NCBI GenBank assembly: GCA_011390535.1
Contig: JAABSF010000147.1
Coordinates: 1 to 6,650 of the forward strand
Length of the DNA: 6,650 bases
Reading direction: 5' to 3'
From: Deltaproteobacteria bacterium
GTDB taxonomy: Bacteria; Myxococcota_A; Polyangia; HGW-17; SLPX01
Shown here: in pieces, positions 1 to 5,996 of the stretch
Position numbering within the stretch: position 1 is the first letter of the stretch
Layout: every line of letters begins with the position of its first letter
Translations under genes and position numbers: made by a program
The notes under the pieces: model-generated
Told to the model about the DNA's origin: nothing
The model's input: only the letters and a program-made list of their open reading frames with translations
The model's database searches: none

Positions 1-1965
1 AGAAATACGAAATGTCCCACACCTCCCATACCGACGAAGGTGGAGCAGGATACTGGTGAAGGCTCTCATGGGTCATCGACGAGTGAGGTTGTGGTGACAC
101 GAAAACAAGATCCAGCGACGAAAAAGCAGATCCAACAGTTTCGAGAAATGGCGCGGTCCATGTTGAAAGTGCAGCACATCCTCCGGTGGTTTAACAGAAC
201 TCGAGGGGAGCGTTCTGTTCTGGAGGCAACTTTCAAAGGGAGGGAGATGTTTTTGAGCCGTAAAGCGTTGGCTATGATGAACGCATACTTGGAATCATTG
301 GGCGATGAAGTTGATCCAAAAGAACGGCTTGCTATGGAGTACCTAAGAGATTTTTTAGCCAAGACGTATATGGAGAGAAAGTTGGCCGGGTTGAATGACG
401 AGCTGAATAATCAGGTCGCTGACATCCGTGTAAAGATCCCCTGGGAAAATATGACGATTTCGTTTAGGGATCTCTCGGGGGCGATATCAAATGAGAATGA
501 CCCCCAAAAGCGAAAGAAGTTGCAAGAGCTGAAAGCGGATGTCATTCGTAAGAAGTTGAACCCCATTTTGATGAAGATAGTGGGTAAGAAAAATGAATTG
601 GCTCAGTGGATGGGGTATGCATCCTATTTTGAGTTTTCTCGGAAGCTGAAACGGGTTGATGTGAGTGAGTTGTTGTCACAAGGCCATGCTTTTATGCAGA
701 AGACTCAAGGGTTTTATCAAGATCTAATGAAGCGGGTGGTTAAGGAGAGCTTGGGGAAAGAACTCGAAAAAATGAACAGGAGTGATCATTTACGGCTCAT
801 GAGGGCTCCCAAAGCGGAGCGGTTTTTGCCCCGCGAACTGATGATAGCCTCTTTTAAGCATTTTCTGGAGGGCATCGGGTTGGATCTCTCGACCTCTGCA
901 GGGACCCGGATTAAAATAGATGATCTTCCTTTTCCGAAAAAGAATCCACGCGCTGCCTGTTTCAGGGTTGAGGTTCCGAAAGATGTTCGTATAAGCGTCA
1001 AGCCTCAAGGAGGGTTTAAGAGTTGGACGACACTCTTTCATGAAGGGGGGCATGCGCTCCATTTTGCTTGGACAAAAGAAAATCGTTTCGAATTTCAGCA
1101 GCTTGGAGATTCCACGGCCACAGAAGCTTTTGCAGAGCTTTTCGCCAGAGTCTGGGCTGAACCTAAATGGCTTGAGCGCTACCGCCGTTTTGTGCAGGCT
1201 GAGAACAAAAATCGCAAGGCTCACTCAGCCAGGTTGGATTCTCTCAAAAAAAGGGCCTTTTTCCTGACCGCAGAGAAGATGGGAATGGAGTTTTCTCGTG
1301 TTCGCAAGAGGCGGCGACCCACCCCTCTCATGAATCGGGCGGACATGGCTTATTTGATAAGGCATCGGCTGGCTTGGGACATGTACCTCTATCGTCGCTA
1401 TGGCTGGGCCAAGTTGATCTACGAAACCGCCCTTCACGGTGGAGACGAAAGTGTGTGGAGAGGGATATATAAAGGCAATATTTCCAACCGGAAATCACTC
1501 TACAAGGATCTCTTTGGGAAGGCTTATGGTTATGACCTTAAAGATAGCGACGCCGAGGAGTATCTGGTGGATGTGGATCCGTTTCTATATTCAGCGGATT
1601 ATGCTCGTGCTTTCATTGGGGCAGACGTGCTGATCCAACATCTGCGGAGTAAATTCGGCGAAAACTGGTTGGAGAATCAAAAGGTTGGACCTTATCTAAA
1701 AGAGTTGTGGGCAGCGGGGACCCGTTTGACGATTACCGACATTGTGAGAAACCTAGGATATGAGAAGCTGGATTATTCTGCCGGCATTGAAAGATTGGAG
1801 CGGCTCTCAAAACCGGCGGGAATGCTTAAATCAGGTGGAGAAGCCGGTGGGGGCAAAAAGAAGGAAGCTTCCGGAAAAAGACGGCGACGGCCTCCACTTC
1901 CGAGGTGCCGTGGAGGAGCAAAGCCTATGCCTACAGGTGTGTGTCCGATTCCCACTGGTGATTGA
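1..1965 (+). CDS. M3 family (thimet/oligoendopeptidase F-like) zinc metallopeptidase, 5' end uncertain
   Basis: Probable zinc peptidase cleaving oligopeptides. Residues are counted from the GTG at 40. The zinc site HEGGH lies at 334-338 within FHEGGHALH, followed 24 residues later by E362 in TATEAFAELF, the expected third ligand; this spacing fits family M3. The C-terminal part has a Tyr-rich segment (LYSADYARAF, Y517 and Y521) in the place of the M3 substrate-binding loop. The catalytic fold seems to end near residue 590. About 50 residues of Lys/Arg/Gly/Pro-rich tail follow, including four arginines at 614-617. The start is unsettled: the frame is open from base 1, GTG40 has no spaced ribosome site, and GTG94 (after GTGAGG at 83-88) is an alternative. 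The first 30 residues look like a low-complexity linker, so a signal peptide or lipid anchor could lie upstream of the window, but none is visible. The stop precedes pyrF by 10 nt. Family call firm, exact substrate unknown. Confidence 0.85.
   Translation, partial: RNTKCPTPPIPTKVEQDTGEGSHGSSTSEVVVTRKQDPATKKQIQQFREMARSMLKVQHILRWFNRTRGERSVLEATFKGREMFLSRKALAMMNAYLESLGDEVDPKERLAMEYLRDFLAKTYMERKLAGLNDELNNQVADIRVKIPWENMTISFRDLSGAISNENDPQKRKKLQELKADVIRKKLNPILMKIVGKKNELAQWMGYASYFEFSRKLKRVDVSELLSQGHAFMQKTQGFYQDLMKRVVKESLGKELEKMNRSDHLRLMRAPKAERFLPRELMIASFKHFLEGIGLDLSTSAGTRIKIDDLPFPKKNPRAACFRVEVPKDVRISVKPQGGFKSWTTLFHEGGHALHFAWTKENRFEFQQLGDSTATEAFAELFARVWAEPKWLERYRRFVQAENKNRKAHSARLDSLKKRAFFLTAEKMGMEFSRVRKRRRPTPLMNRADMAYLIRHRLAWDMYLYRRYGWAKLIYETALHGGDESVWRGIYKGNISNRKSLYKDLFGKAYGYDLKDSDAEEYLVDVDPFLYSADYARAFIGADVLIQHLRSKFGENWLENQKVGPYLKELWAAGTRLTITDIVRNLGYEKLDYSAGIERLERLSKPAGMLKSGGEAGGGKKKEASGKRRRRPPLPRCRGGAKPMPTGVCPIPTGD
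1891..1916 (+). other. GC-rich inverted repeat inside the M3 peptidase tail
   Basis: CCTCCAC (1891-1897) is the reverse complement of GTGGAGG (1910-1916), giving a 7-bp stem with a 12-nt loop. A competing smaller hairpin, CACTT (1895-1899) with AGGTG (1903-1907), shares the left arm, so the two cannot form together. It lies about 60 nt before the pyrF start. There is no T-run after it, so it is not a classical intrinsic terminator. A role in pyrF expression is inference only; chance in a repetitive coding tail is quite possible. Confidence 0.3.
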
Positions 1966-1970
1966 AAGGA
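1965..1970 (+). promoter_or_regulatory. pyrF ribosome binding site
   Basis: AAAGGA lies 5 nt before the ATG at 1976 and overlaps the last base of the M3 peptidase stop codon (TGA 1963-1965). It fixes the pyrF start at 1976 over the in-frame ATG at 2003, and suggests that ribosomes ending the upstream gene could restart on pyrF. Confidence 0.7.
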
Positions 1971-1975
1971 CCACA

Positions 1976-2746
1976 ATGAGCAGCACAGATTCTTTGAGTT
2001 ATATGGAGCGGGCCAGGCGCGCACTCATCTTTGCACTGGATGTTCAGGATAAAGAGACAGCGCTGCGGCTGGTGGAAGAGTTGAAAGAGCATGTCGGGGT
2101 TTTCAAGATAGGCCTGCAGCTTTTTACCAAAGAGGGTCCCGAGCTTGTGAAGCGCGTGATAGGTGAAGGATCTGAGGTGTTTTTGGATCTCAAGCTTCAC
2201 GATATCCCCGCTACCGTAGAGAGGGCTGCTGCTGCTGCGGCTGAGTTGGGTGTCTCTATGATGACGGTTCACACAGGTGAAGGCGTCAAAATCGTCAAGG
2301 CCGCCTTGCGAGGTGCTAAGGTGGTGACAAGTGATAATCTTCGGGAGCCTTTGGTATTGGGAGTCACTGTGTTGACAAGCATCAGCGAATCAGAGCTGCC
2401 CGGCCTGGGGTTTGAGGAAAACATTCAGGTCCTCGTTTCAAGGCGGGCTTCCTTGGCGGTGAATGGAGGTTGCAGGGGATTAGTTTGTTCTCCAAATGAA
2501 GTCGCGGCTTTGAGGAAGATGGTGGGAAGAGATGTGAAGTTGGTGGTTCCGGGGGTGCGTCCTCATTGGGTTGCTGTAAAGGGCGATGATCAAGCCCGCA
2601 AATCTACGCCGAGAGAGGTTATCATGAAAGGTGGAGATTATGTGGTAGTGGGGAGACCTATTCGTGATCACGCCCGACCTGTGGTGGGGGCCGCCGGAAT
2701 TAGAGAAGAGTTGGCTGGAGCCTTTGCAGATGGTGAGGCGTCCTGA
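1976..2746 (+). CDS. pyrF: Orotidine-5'-phosphate decarboxylase
   Basis: Catalyses the last step of de novo UMP synthesis, decarboxylating OMP to UMP in the cytoplasm. The 256-residue product has the single-domain TIM-barrel pattern of group 1 enzymes: FALDV at 19-23 (D22), FKIG with K44, and the signature FLDLKLHDIP at 69-78, which provides the catalytic D71, K73 and D76. Near the C-terminus are VVPGVRP, then DDQARKSTPREV and VVVGRPI, the phosphate-binding end of the barrel. Length is slightly above the usual 230-245 residues because of about ten extra residues before the first strand. The start is ATG1976, set by AAAGGA 5 nt upstream; the frame is open back to 1760, but that stretch overlaps the peptidase gene and does not resemble PyrF. 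No other pyrimidine gene is in view. Identification is very secure. Confidence 0.97.
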   Translation: MSSTDSLSYMERARRALIFALDVQDKETALRLVEELKEHVGVFKIGLQLFTKEGPELVKRVIGEGSEVFLDLKLHDIPATVERAAAAAAELGVSMMTVHTGEGVKIVKAALRGAKVVTSDNLREPLVLGVTVLTSISESELPGLGFEENIQVLVSRRASLAVNGGCRGLVCSPNEVAALRKMVGRDVKLVVPGVRPHWVAVKGDDQARKSTPREVIMKGGDYVVVGRPIRDHARPVVGAAGIREELAGAFADGEAS

Positions 2747-2770
2747 AAGAAAGCCGGGATAGGGGAATCG

Positions 2771-2878
2771 TTGAAAACATCGGCATATACTTTTGTAGAG
2801 GCTGAGATGGTTTCAATGTTGTTTCAATGTTGTTTTGATCGAGAGGTTCAAAGCGAAGTTTTAGAGGATTTAGGATAA
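2771..2878 (+). CDS. Candidate 35-residue small ORF / leader peptide before hutI
   Basis: Not recognised. The pyrF frame stays open for 43 codons after the pyrF TGA and ends in a TAA at 2876-2878 that overlaps the hutI ATG (TAATG). A possible start is TTG2771, with AGGGGA at 2761-2766 four nt upstream; ATG2807 would give a 23-residue form. The peptide has a short hydrophobic centre with two adjacent cysteines (MLFQCC) and an acidic end (EVQSEVLEDLG). No signal or known motif is seen. The stop/start overlap would allow coupling of hutI translation. An open run of this length arises by chance fairly often, and hutI has its own ribosome site, so the case is weak. Confidence 0.25.
   Translation: MKTSAYTFVEAEMVSMLFQCCFDREVQSEVLEDLG
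2810..2831 (+). repeat. Tandem 11-bp direct repeat in the pyrF-hutI spacer
   Basis: GTTTCAATGTT occurs twice head-to-tail (2810-2820 and 2821-2831), followed by a partial third copy beginning GTTTTGAT. The unit equals about one helical turn, so it could be a pair of protein-binding half-sites, but it could equally be a slippage duplication. No clear promoter with two well-spaced hexamers accompanies it; a TATACT at 2786-2791 has no matching -35 element. Confidence 0.5.
2863..2868 (+). promoter_or_regulatory. hutI ribosome binding site
   Basis: AGAGGA lies 9 nt before ATG2878. This supports the long HutI form: the N-terminal extension begins with a proper initiation site, and no start with a comparable site was noticed near residue 100, where ordinary HutI proteins would begin. 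Confidence 0.6.
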
Positions 2879-4458
2879 TGTCGATATACGTTGATGAGGC
2901 AAAGATTGTTCAAGACGGGAGCTTTCTGGAGATATTGTTCAAGGGGTTGAATGGGGATGATAAGGGCCGGGTGCCTTTGAAGGTTCTGCGAGCCCTTGAT
3001 TCAAAGAACTCTTGTGAAGAAGGGGTGAGCGGTGTTTTATTGAAGAGCTTGGAGATAAAAAGAGGCGGCTCCGATTTGATTCTTTGCTTTCACGACGGTG
3101 CGGAAGATGATTTCACCGCGACACGCCTCGCGGATCTGGCCGGGCTGGTTCCTGTGGATGCAGAAGGTTTAGATGTTGATCTCATTGTTTCCGGTGCCGA
3201 TTGGCTGATGACGTGTGCCCCGGAGTCCCTCTCTCAGGTGGCGCTATCTTCAGGAGACGCCTCGATTCAGCCGGGCCCGGCCGAAGAATCACTTGGATTA
3301 ATCGCCAACGGAGCGGTTGCTGTACGTGCCGGGAGGGTGACGGCTGTAGGGACCAAAGAAGAGGTCTACAAAAATGTAAAGATAGGTGCGGGCACAAAAG
3401 AGATCCATGCAAAAGGACTTGGGGTTGCGCCGGGGTTGGTGGATCCCCATACTCATCCGGTTTTTGGAGGTGAGCGCTCCAAAGAGTTTGCCTTGAGGGC
3501 GGCCGGAGCTTCTTATGCTGAGATCGCAGAGGCGGGCGGGGGGATAAGGTCTACAATGAGGGCTACCAGGGAAGCGTCGTTTCAAGAATTAAAAGCTTCG
3601 GCGTTGGGGCGTCTCAGCAATCTTTTGAATTGGGGTGTCACCACCATCGAAGCCAAGAGCGGGTACAGCCTCAACTTAGAAGGGGAGCTTAGAATGCTAA
3701 AGGTGCTGAAACAGATTGCTCCTGTCCAACCCGTGGATATTTCTCCCACCCTTCTGGCGGCGCATGTTGTTCCTCCTGAGTACATTGAAGATCGTGAAGC
3801 CTATGTGAAGCTGATCATAGAGGAGATTATTCCTCGCGCCGTGAGTGAAGGGTTGGCGGAGAGTTGTGACGCATTTTGTGAAAAAGGCGCCTTTACAACC
3901 AGGGAGACGAGGTTAATCATGGAGGCCGCCAAGGCTCAAGGCTTGGGAGTCCGTGTCCACGCAGAGCAGTTTACCGACACAGGTGGAGCTGCTTTGGCTG
4001 CAGAGTTGGGCGCTCTGAGCGCGGATCATCTTGAGGCTGTAAGCAAGGATGCCATAGATGCTATGGCTCAATCCGGAACAGTGGCGGTTTTGCTGCCCGG
4101 CGCCGCTATGACTGTGGGTGACGTTTTTCCAGACGCGAGACAATTCATAGATTCGGGAGTTCAGGTTGCGCTGGGTACGGATTTGAATCCCGGAACTTCC
4201 ATGACCGAGTCGTTGTCCCTTATGATGTCCATTGCCTGCACACAATGCGGAATGACGCCTGCAGAGGCGTGGCTGGGTGTCACCGTCAATTCCGCCAAAG
4301 CATTGAATAGGCCTACTTTAGGACGTTTAAAGCCGGGGTCGCCTGCAGACATGGTTTTGTTGAGAGCGCCTAATTATTCTTCTATTCCTTATCATTTAGC
4401 TCACAACTATGTGGAGTTTGTTTTCAAGAACGGTGTGCTGGTACGGGGTTCTTTGTGA
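2878..4458 (+). CDS. hutI: Imidazolonepropionase with N-terminal extension (DUF971-like)
   Basis: Hydrolyses 4-imidazolone-5-propanoate to N-formimino-L-glutamate, the third step of histidine degradation, in the cytoplasm. From about residue 102 the protein is a full-length HutI amidohydrolase: PGLVDPHTHPVFGGER (H191, H193), EAKSGYSL at 258-265, AAHVVPPEY (H296), HAEQF (H361), SADHLE (H384) and ALGTDLNPGT (D435). H191, H193, H361 and D435 match the metal ligands of known HutI with a constant offset of about 111. The family is usually 400-425 residues; this one has 526. Residues 7-90 hold the pattern FLEILF, RVPLKVLRA, LEI..GGSDLILCFHDG, ATRLADL, which resembles the small DUF971 domain; that reading is inference. 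Its stop shares one base with the next start, suggesting coupling. No hutH, hutU or formiminoglutamate gene is in the window. Enzyme family certain, physiological substrate likely but not proven. Confidence 0.93.
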   Translation: MSIYVDEAKIVQDGSFLEILFKGLNGDDKGRVPLKVLRALDSKNSCEEGVSGVLLKSLEIKRGGSDLILCFHDGAEDDFTATRLADLAGLVPVDAEGLDVDLIVSGADWLMTCAPESLSQVALSSGDASIQPGPAEESLGLIANGAVAVRAGRVTAVGTKEEVYKNVKIGAGTKEIHAKGLGVAPGLVDPHTHPVFGGERSKEFALRAAGASYAEIAEAGGGIRSTMRATREASFQELKASALGRLSNLLNWGVTTIEAKSGYSLNLEGELRMLKVLKQIAPVQPVDISPTLLAAHVVPPEYIEDREAYVKLIIEEIIPRAVSEGLAESCDAFCEKGAFTTRETRLIMEAAKAQGLGVRVHAEQFTDTGGAALAAELGALSADHLEAVSKDAIDAMAQSGTVAVLLPGAAMTVGDVFPDARQFIDSGVQVALGTDLNPGTSMTESLSLMMSIACTQCGMTPAEAWLGVTVNSAKALNRPTLGRLKPGSPADMVLLRAPNYSSIPYHLAHNYVEFVFKNGVLVRGSL

Positions 4459-5288
4459 TGTTTAGTGATAAACGGCAGTTGAACAAAAGGTGGCAAGCTG
4501 AAGTTGAAAGGGGCCGGTTCAATGGTTTCTTTCGTGTCACCGGAGTGGACTCACAGGAGATGGACGAGACTGAAGATGCTATTCTGGTTTTTTTGCGGAG
4601 GGAGAGTTGTCTGAGCAGCTCAGTTGATGTAAAGGTTTTTTGGAGGCTGTACGGGGTTGATATTGCCATAATCGCTGATGACAGAGCCGGCGTGGATCTA
4701 GCCGGGGAGGTTATTAAAAGGAGGTTCGGGTGGAGAGTTTATGCTCAAGCTATGGAGCTCTCCCGGGAAGCCGGCGCAAAAAACAGTGAAACGTCCATGT
4801 GCGGTGTGCAGCTCCCGGCTCTTGAAGAGGTTCTGGGTGGAATGCTCAGCGATAGGAACATGTCTCTTGCAACTGCTGAGTCCTGTACAGGAGGTTATCT
4901 TGGACATTTGATAACCGAAGTCCCCGGCAGCTCCGGGTATTTCAAAATGGGAGTGATTGCCTACAGTAATGATGTCAAAAAGGATTTTTTAGGTGTCTCC
5001 CAGGACATTTTGGATATTCAAGGTGCTGTGAGTGAACCTGTGGTAAAAGAGATGGCCGCCTCTGTAATGAAAATGGCCGGCACGGATTTTGGGATTGCCA
5101 TATCAGGTGTGGCCGGACCCGGAGGTGGCACTGATGAGAAACCGGTGGGGACGGTTTGGTTGGCGTTGTGCCATGGTGCAGATCTTTTCACTCAGAGACG
5201 AAGGTTTGCCGGTGTTCGAGGGGAGGTGAAGAGGCGTGCTGCCTACTGGGCGCTGGCGATGCTTTTTCACCGTTTGAAAGGAGACTGA
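4458..5288 (+). CDS. CinA family protein, nicotinamide-nucleotide amidase (PncC-type) domain with KH-like N-terminus
   Basis: Probably deamidates nicotinamide mononucleotide to nicotinate mononucleotide in the pyridine nucleotide cycle. Residues 119-276 are a complete CinA C-terminal domain: LATAESCTGG at 137-146 with the expected nucleophile S142, PGSSGYF at 156-162, YSNDVKKDFLGV at 169-180 with K174 at the conserved lysine, GAVSEPVV, and ISGVAGPGGGTDEKPVGTVW at 215-234. Residues about 20-97 (GFFRVTGVDSQEMDE, then WRLYGVDIAIIADD, then RRFGWRVYAQ) resemble the middle KH-like domain of full-length CinA. The roughly 170-residue molybdopterin-binding-like N-terminal domain is absent, giving 276 residues against about 415. 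ATG4458 overlaps the hutI stop (TGATG); GTG4455 directly before it is an alternative. thpR follows after 5 nt and recA comes next, a gene order I recall from several bacteria. Amidase domain secure; KH-like part moderately so. Confidence 0.9.
   Translation: MFSDKRQLNKRWQAEVERGRFNGFFRVTGVDSQEMDETEDAILVFLRRESCLSSSVDVKVFWRLYGVDIAIIADDRAGVDLAGEVIKRRFGWRVYAQAMELSREAGAKNSETSMCGVQLPALEEVLGGMLSDRNMSLATAESCTGGYLGHLITEVPGSSGYFKMGVIAYSNDVKKDFLGVSQDILDIQGAVSEPVVKEMAASVMKMAGTDFGIAISGVAGPGGGTDEKPVGTVWLALCHGADLFTQRRRFAGVRGEVKRRAAYWALAMLFHRLKGD
5277..5283 (+). promoter_or_regulatory. thpR ribosome binding site
   Basis: AAAGGAG, a near-perfect Shine-Dalgarno sequence, lies inside the last codons of the CinA-type gene, 10 nt before ATG5294. 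It sets the thpR start there, although the frame is open back to 5156 inside the upstream gene. Confidence 0.75.
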
Positions 5289-5293
5289 TTTAT

Positions 5294-5917
5294 ATGCCCA
5301 AGCTTGAAACCATTAGAGCTTTTGTTGCGGTCAATTTGTCAGTGGAAGCTACCAACGCCGTGGGAGTTTTACAGAAACGTCTCAGGACGGAGCTCTCTGA
5401 TCTACGGATGAAAATTTCTTGGATAAGGCAACCCAACATTCATATCACTATGAAATTTTTGGGGCGGATTGATCGTGAGTTGGGGGATGGAGTTTTATCT
5501 GCGATGAAGAAGGCGAGTGATGAGATGGAAACCTTCAGGGTTAGAGTCGGGAATATAGGGGCTTTTCCCAGTCTTGGAAGGCCTCGGGTGATTTGGGTGG
5601 GTGTGAAAGATCAAGAAGAGCGGTTCGTTGCGCTACACGAAGCAGTGGAGAGGCAACTTGAAACACTTGGGTTCAAGAGAGATAAGCGGGTTTTTCATCC
5701 GCATCTTACCATAGGTAGGGTGCGCAGGGGTGTCGAAGATTTGGAGCCCATTATTGAGAAGATAACCGATGAGGTAGATGTAGAGTCTGTTGTAGATAAG
5801 ATGACCCTTTATGAGAGTCGCCTTCACAAAGGCGGCGCCGAATACAGAGCGATCGGGCACGCAATGTTTAATGATCGCGCTTTCGTTCATAAAAGAGAGG
5901 GCCATAAAGAGGTTTAG
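5294..5917 (+). CDS. thpR: RNA 2',3'-cyclic phosphodiesterase (2H phosphoesterase, LigT/ThpR)
   Basis: Opens 2',3'-cyclic phosphate ends of RNA to 2'-phosphomonoesters; older names call it 2'-5' RNA ligase. The 207-residue product has both catalytic tetrad motifs of the 2H superfamily: HIT at 50-52 (followed by MKFLG) and HLT at 137-139 within FHPHLTIGR. Between them is FPSLGRPRVIWVGV at 91-104, typical of bacterial ThpR. The N-terminal RAFVAVNL at 8-15 replaces the usual RxFxAIxL strand, and TLYESRL at 171-177 is the late conserved strand. Length is a little above the usual 175-190, mostly from a charged C-terminal tail. It follows the CinA-type gene by 5 nt and shares its transcript, most likely. 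The biological substrate in bacteria is unsettled. Identification is secure. Confidence 0.95.
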   Translation: MPKLETIRAFVAVNLSVEATNAVGVLQKRLRTELSDLRMKISWIRQPNIHITMKFLGRIDRELGDGVLSAMKKASDEMETFRVRVGNIGAFPSLGRPRVIWVGVKDQEERFVALHEAVERQLETLGFKRDKRVFHPHLTIGRVRRGVEDLEPIIEKITDEVDVESVVDKMTLYESRLHKGGAEYRAIGHAMFNDRAFVHKREGHKEV

Positions 5918-5933
5918 CCCGATGAATAGATGT

Positions 5934-5961
5934 GAGCATTAGAGTGTCTCAATAGATGCTC
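5934..5961 (+). promoter_or_regulatory. Imperfect hairpin in the thpR-recA spacer
   Basis: GAGCAT (5934-5939) pairs with ATGCTC (5956-5961). Inside, TA (5940-5941) can pair with TA (5953-5954), and GAG (5942-5944) with CTC (5948-5950), around a TGT loop. This gives up to 11 pairs with small bulges, ending 24 nt before the recA ribosome site. There is no downstream T-run, so a classical terminator is unlikely; an operator, RNA processing site or attenuator are options. The match is to no LexA box form I know. Function is inference. Confidence 0.35.
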
Positions 5962-5985
5962 CTGGAGAGATACCGACACAGAAAA

Positions 5986-5991
5986 AAGGAG
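5986..5991 (+). promoter_or_regulatory. recA ribosome binding site
   Basis: AAGGAG lies 5 nt before ATG5997. Three start-type codons stand in frame in a row (GTG5991, GTG5994, ATG5997); only the ATG has a usable spacing, and both GTGs touch or overlap the site. Confidence 0.8.
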
Positions 5992-5996
5992 TGGTG

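Noticed and set aside
790..1224. 144-codon open frame on the - strand
   Set aside because: It lies wholly opposite the M3 catalytic region, which has a clear zinc motif; the peptide has no recognisable domain. It is a shadow frame.
1891..1916. Intrinsic terminator between the peptidase gene and pyrF
   Set aside because: The hairpin is within the coding region and no T-run follows.
1760..1975. Longer N-terminus for PyrF from the ATG at 1760
   Set aside because: It would overlap the peptidase gene by over 200 nt; the extra residues do not resemble PyrF and ATG1976 has a good ribosome site.
2771..2791. TTGAAA and TATACT as a promoter before hutI
   Set aside because: The two hexamers are only 9 nt apart instead of about 17, so they cannot work together as a sigma-70-type promoter.
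2834..2852. TTTGA / TCAAA inverted repeat before hutI
   Set aside because: Only 5 A/T-rich pairs with a 9-nt loop; easily expected by chance.
5156..5293. Longer N-terminus for ThpR
   Set aside because: The extra codons lie inside the conserved CinA domain in another frame, and AAAGGAG places the start at 5294, giving a family-typical N-terminus.
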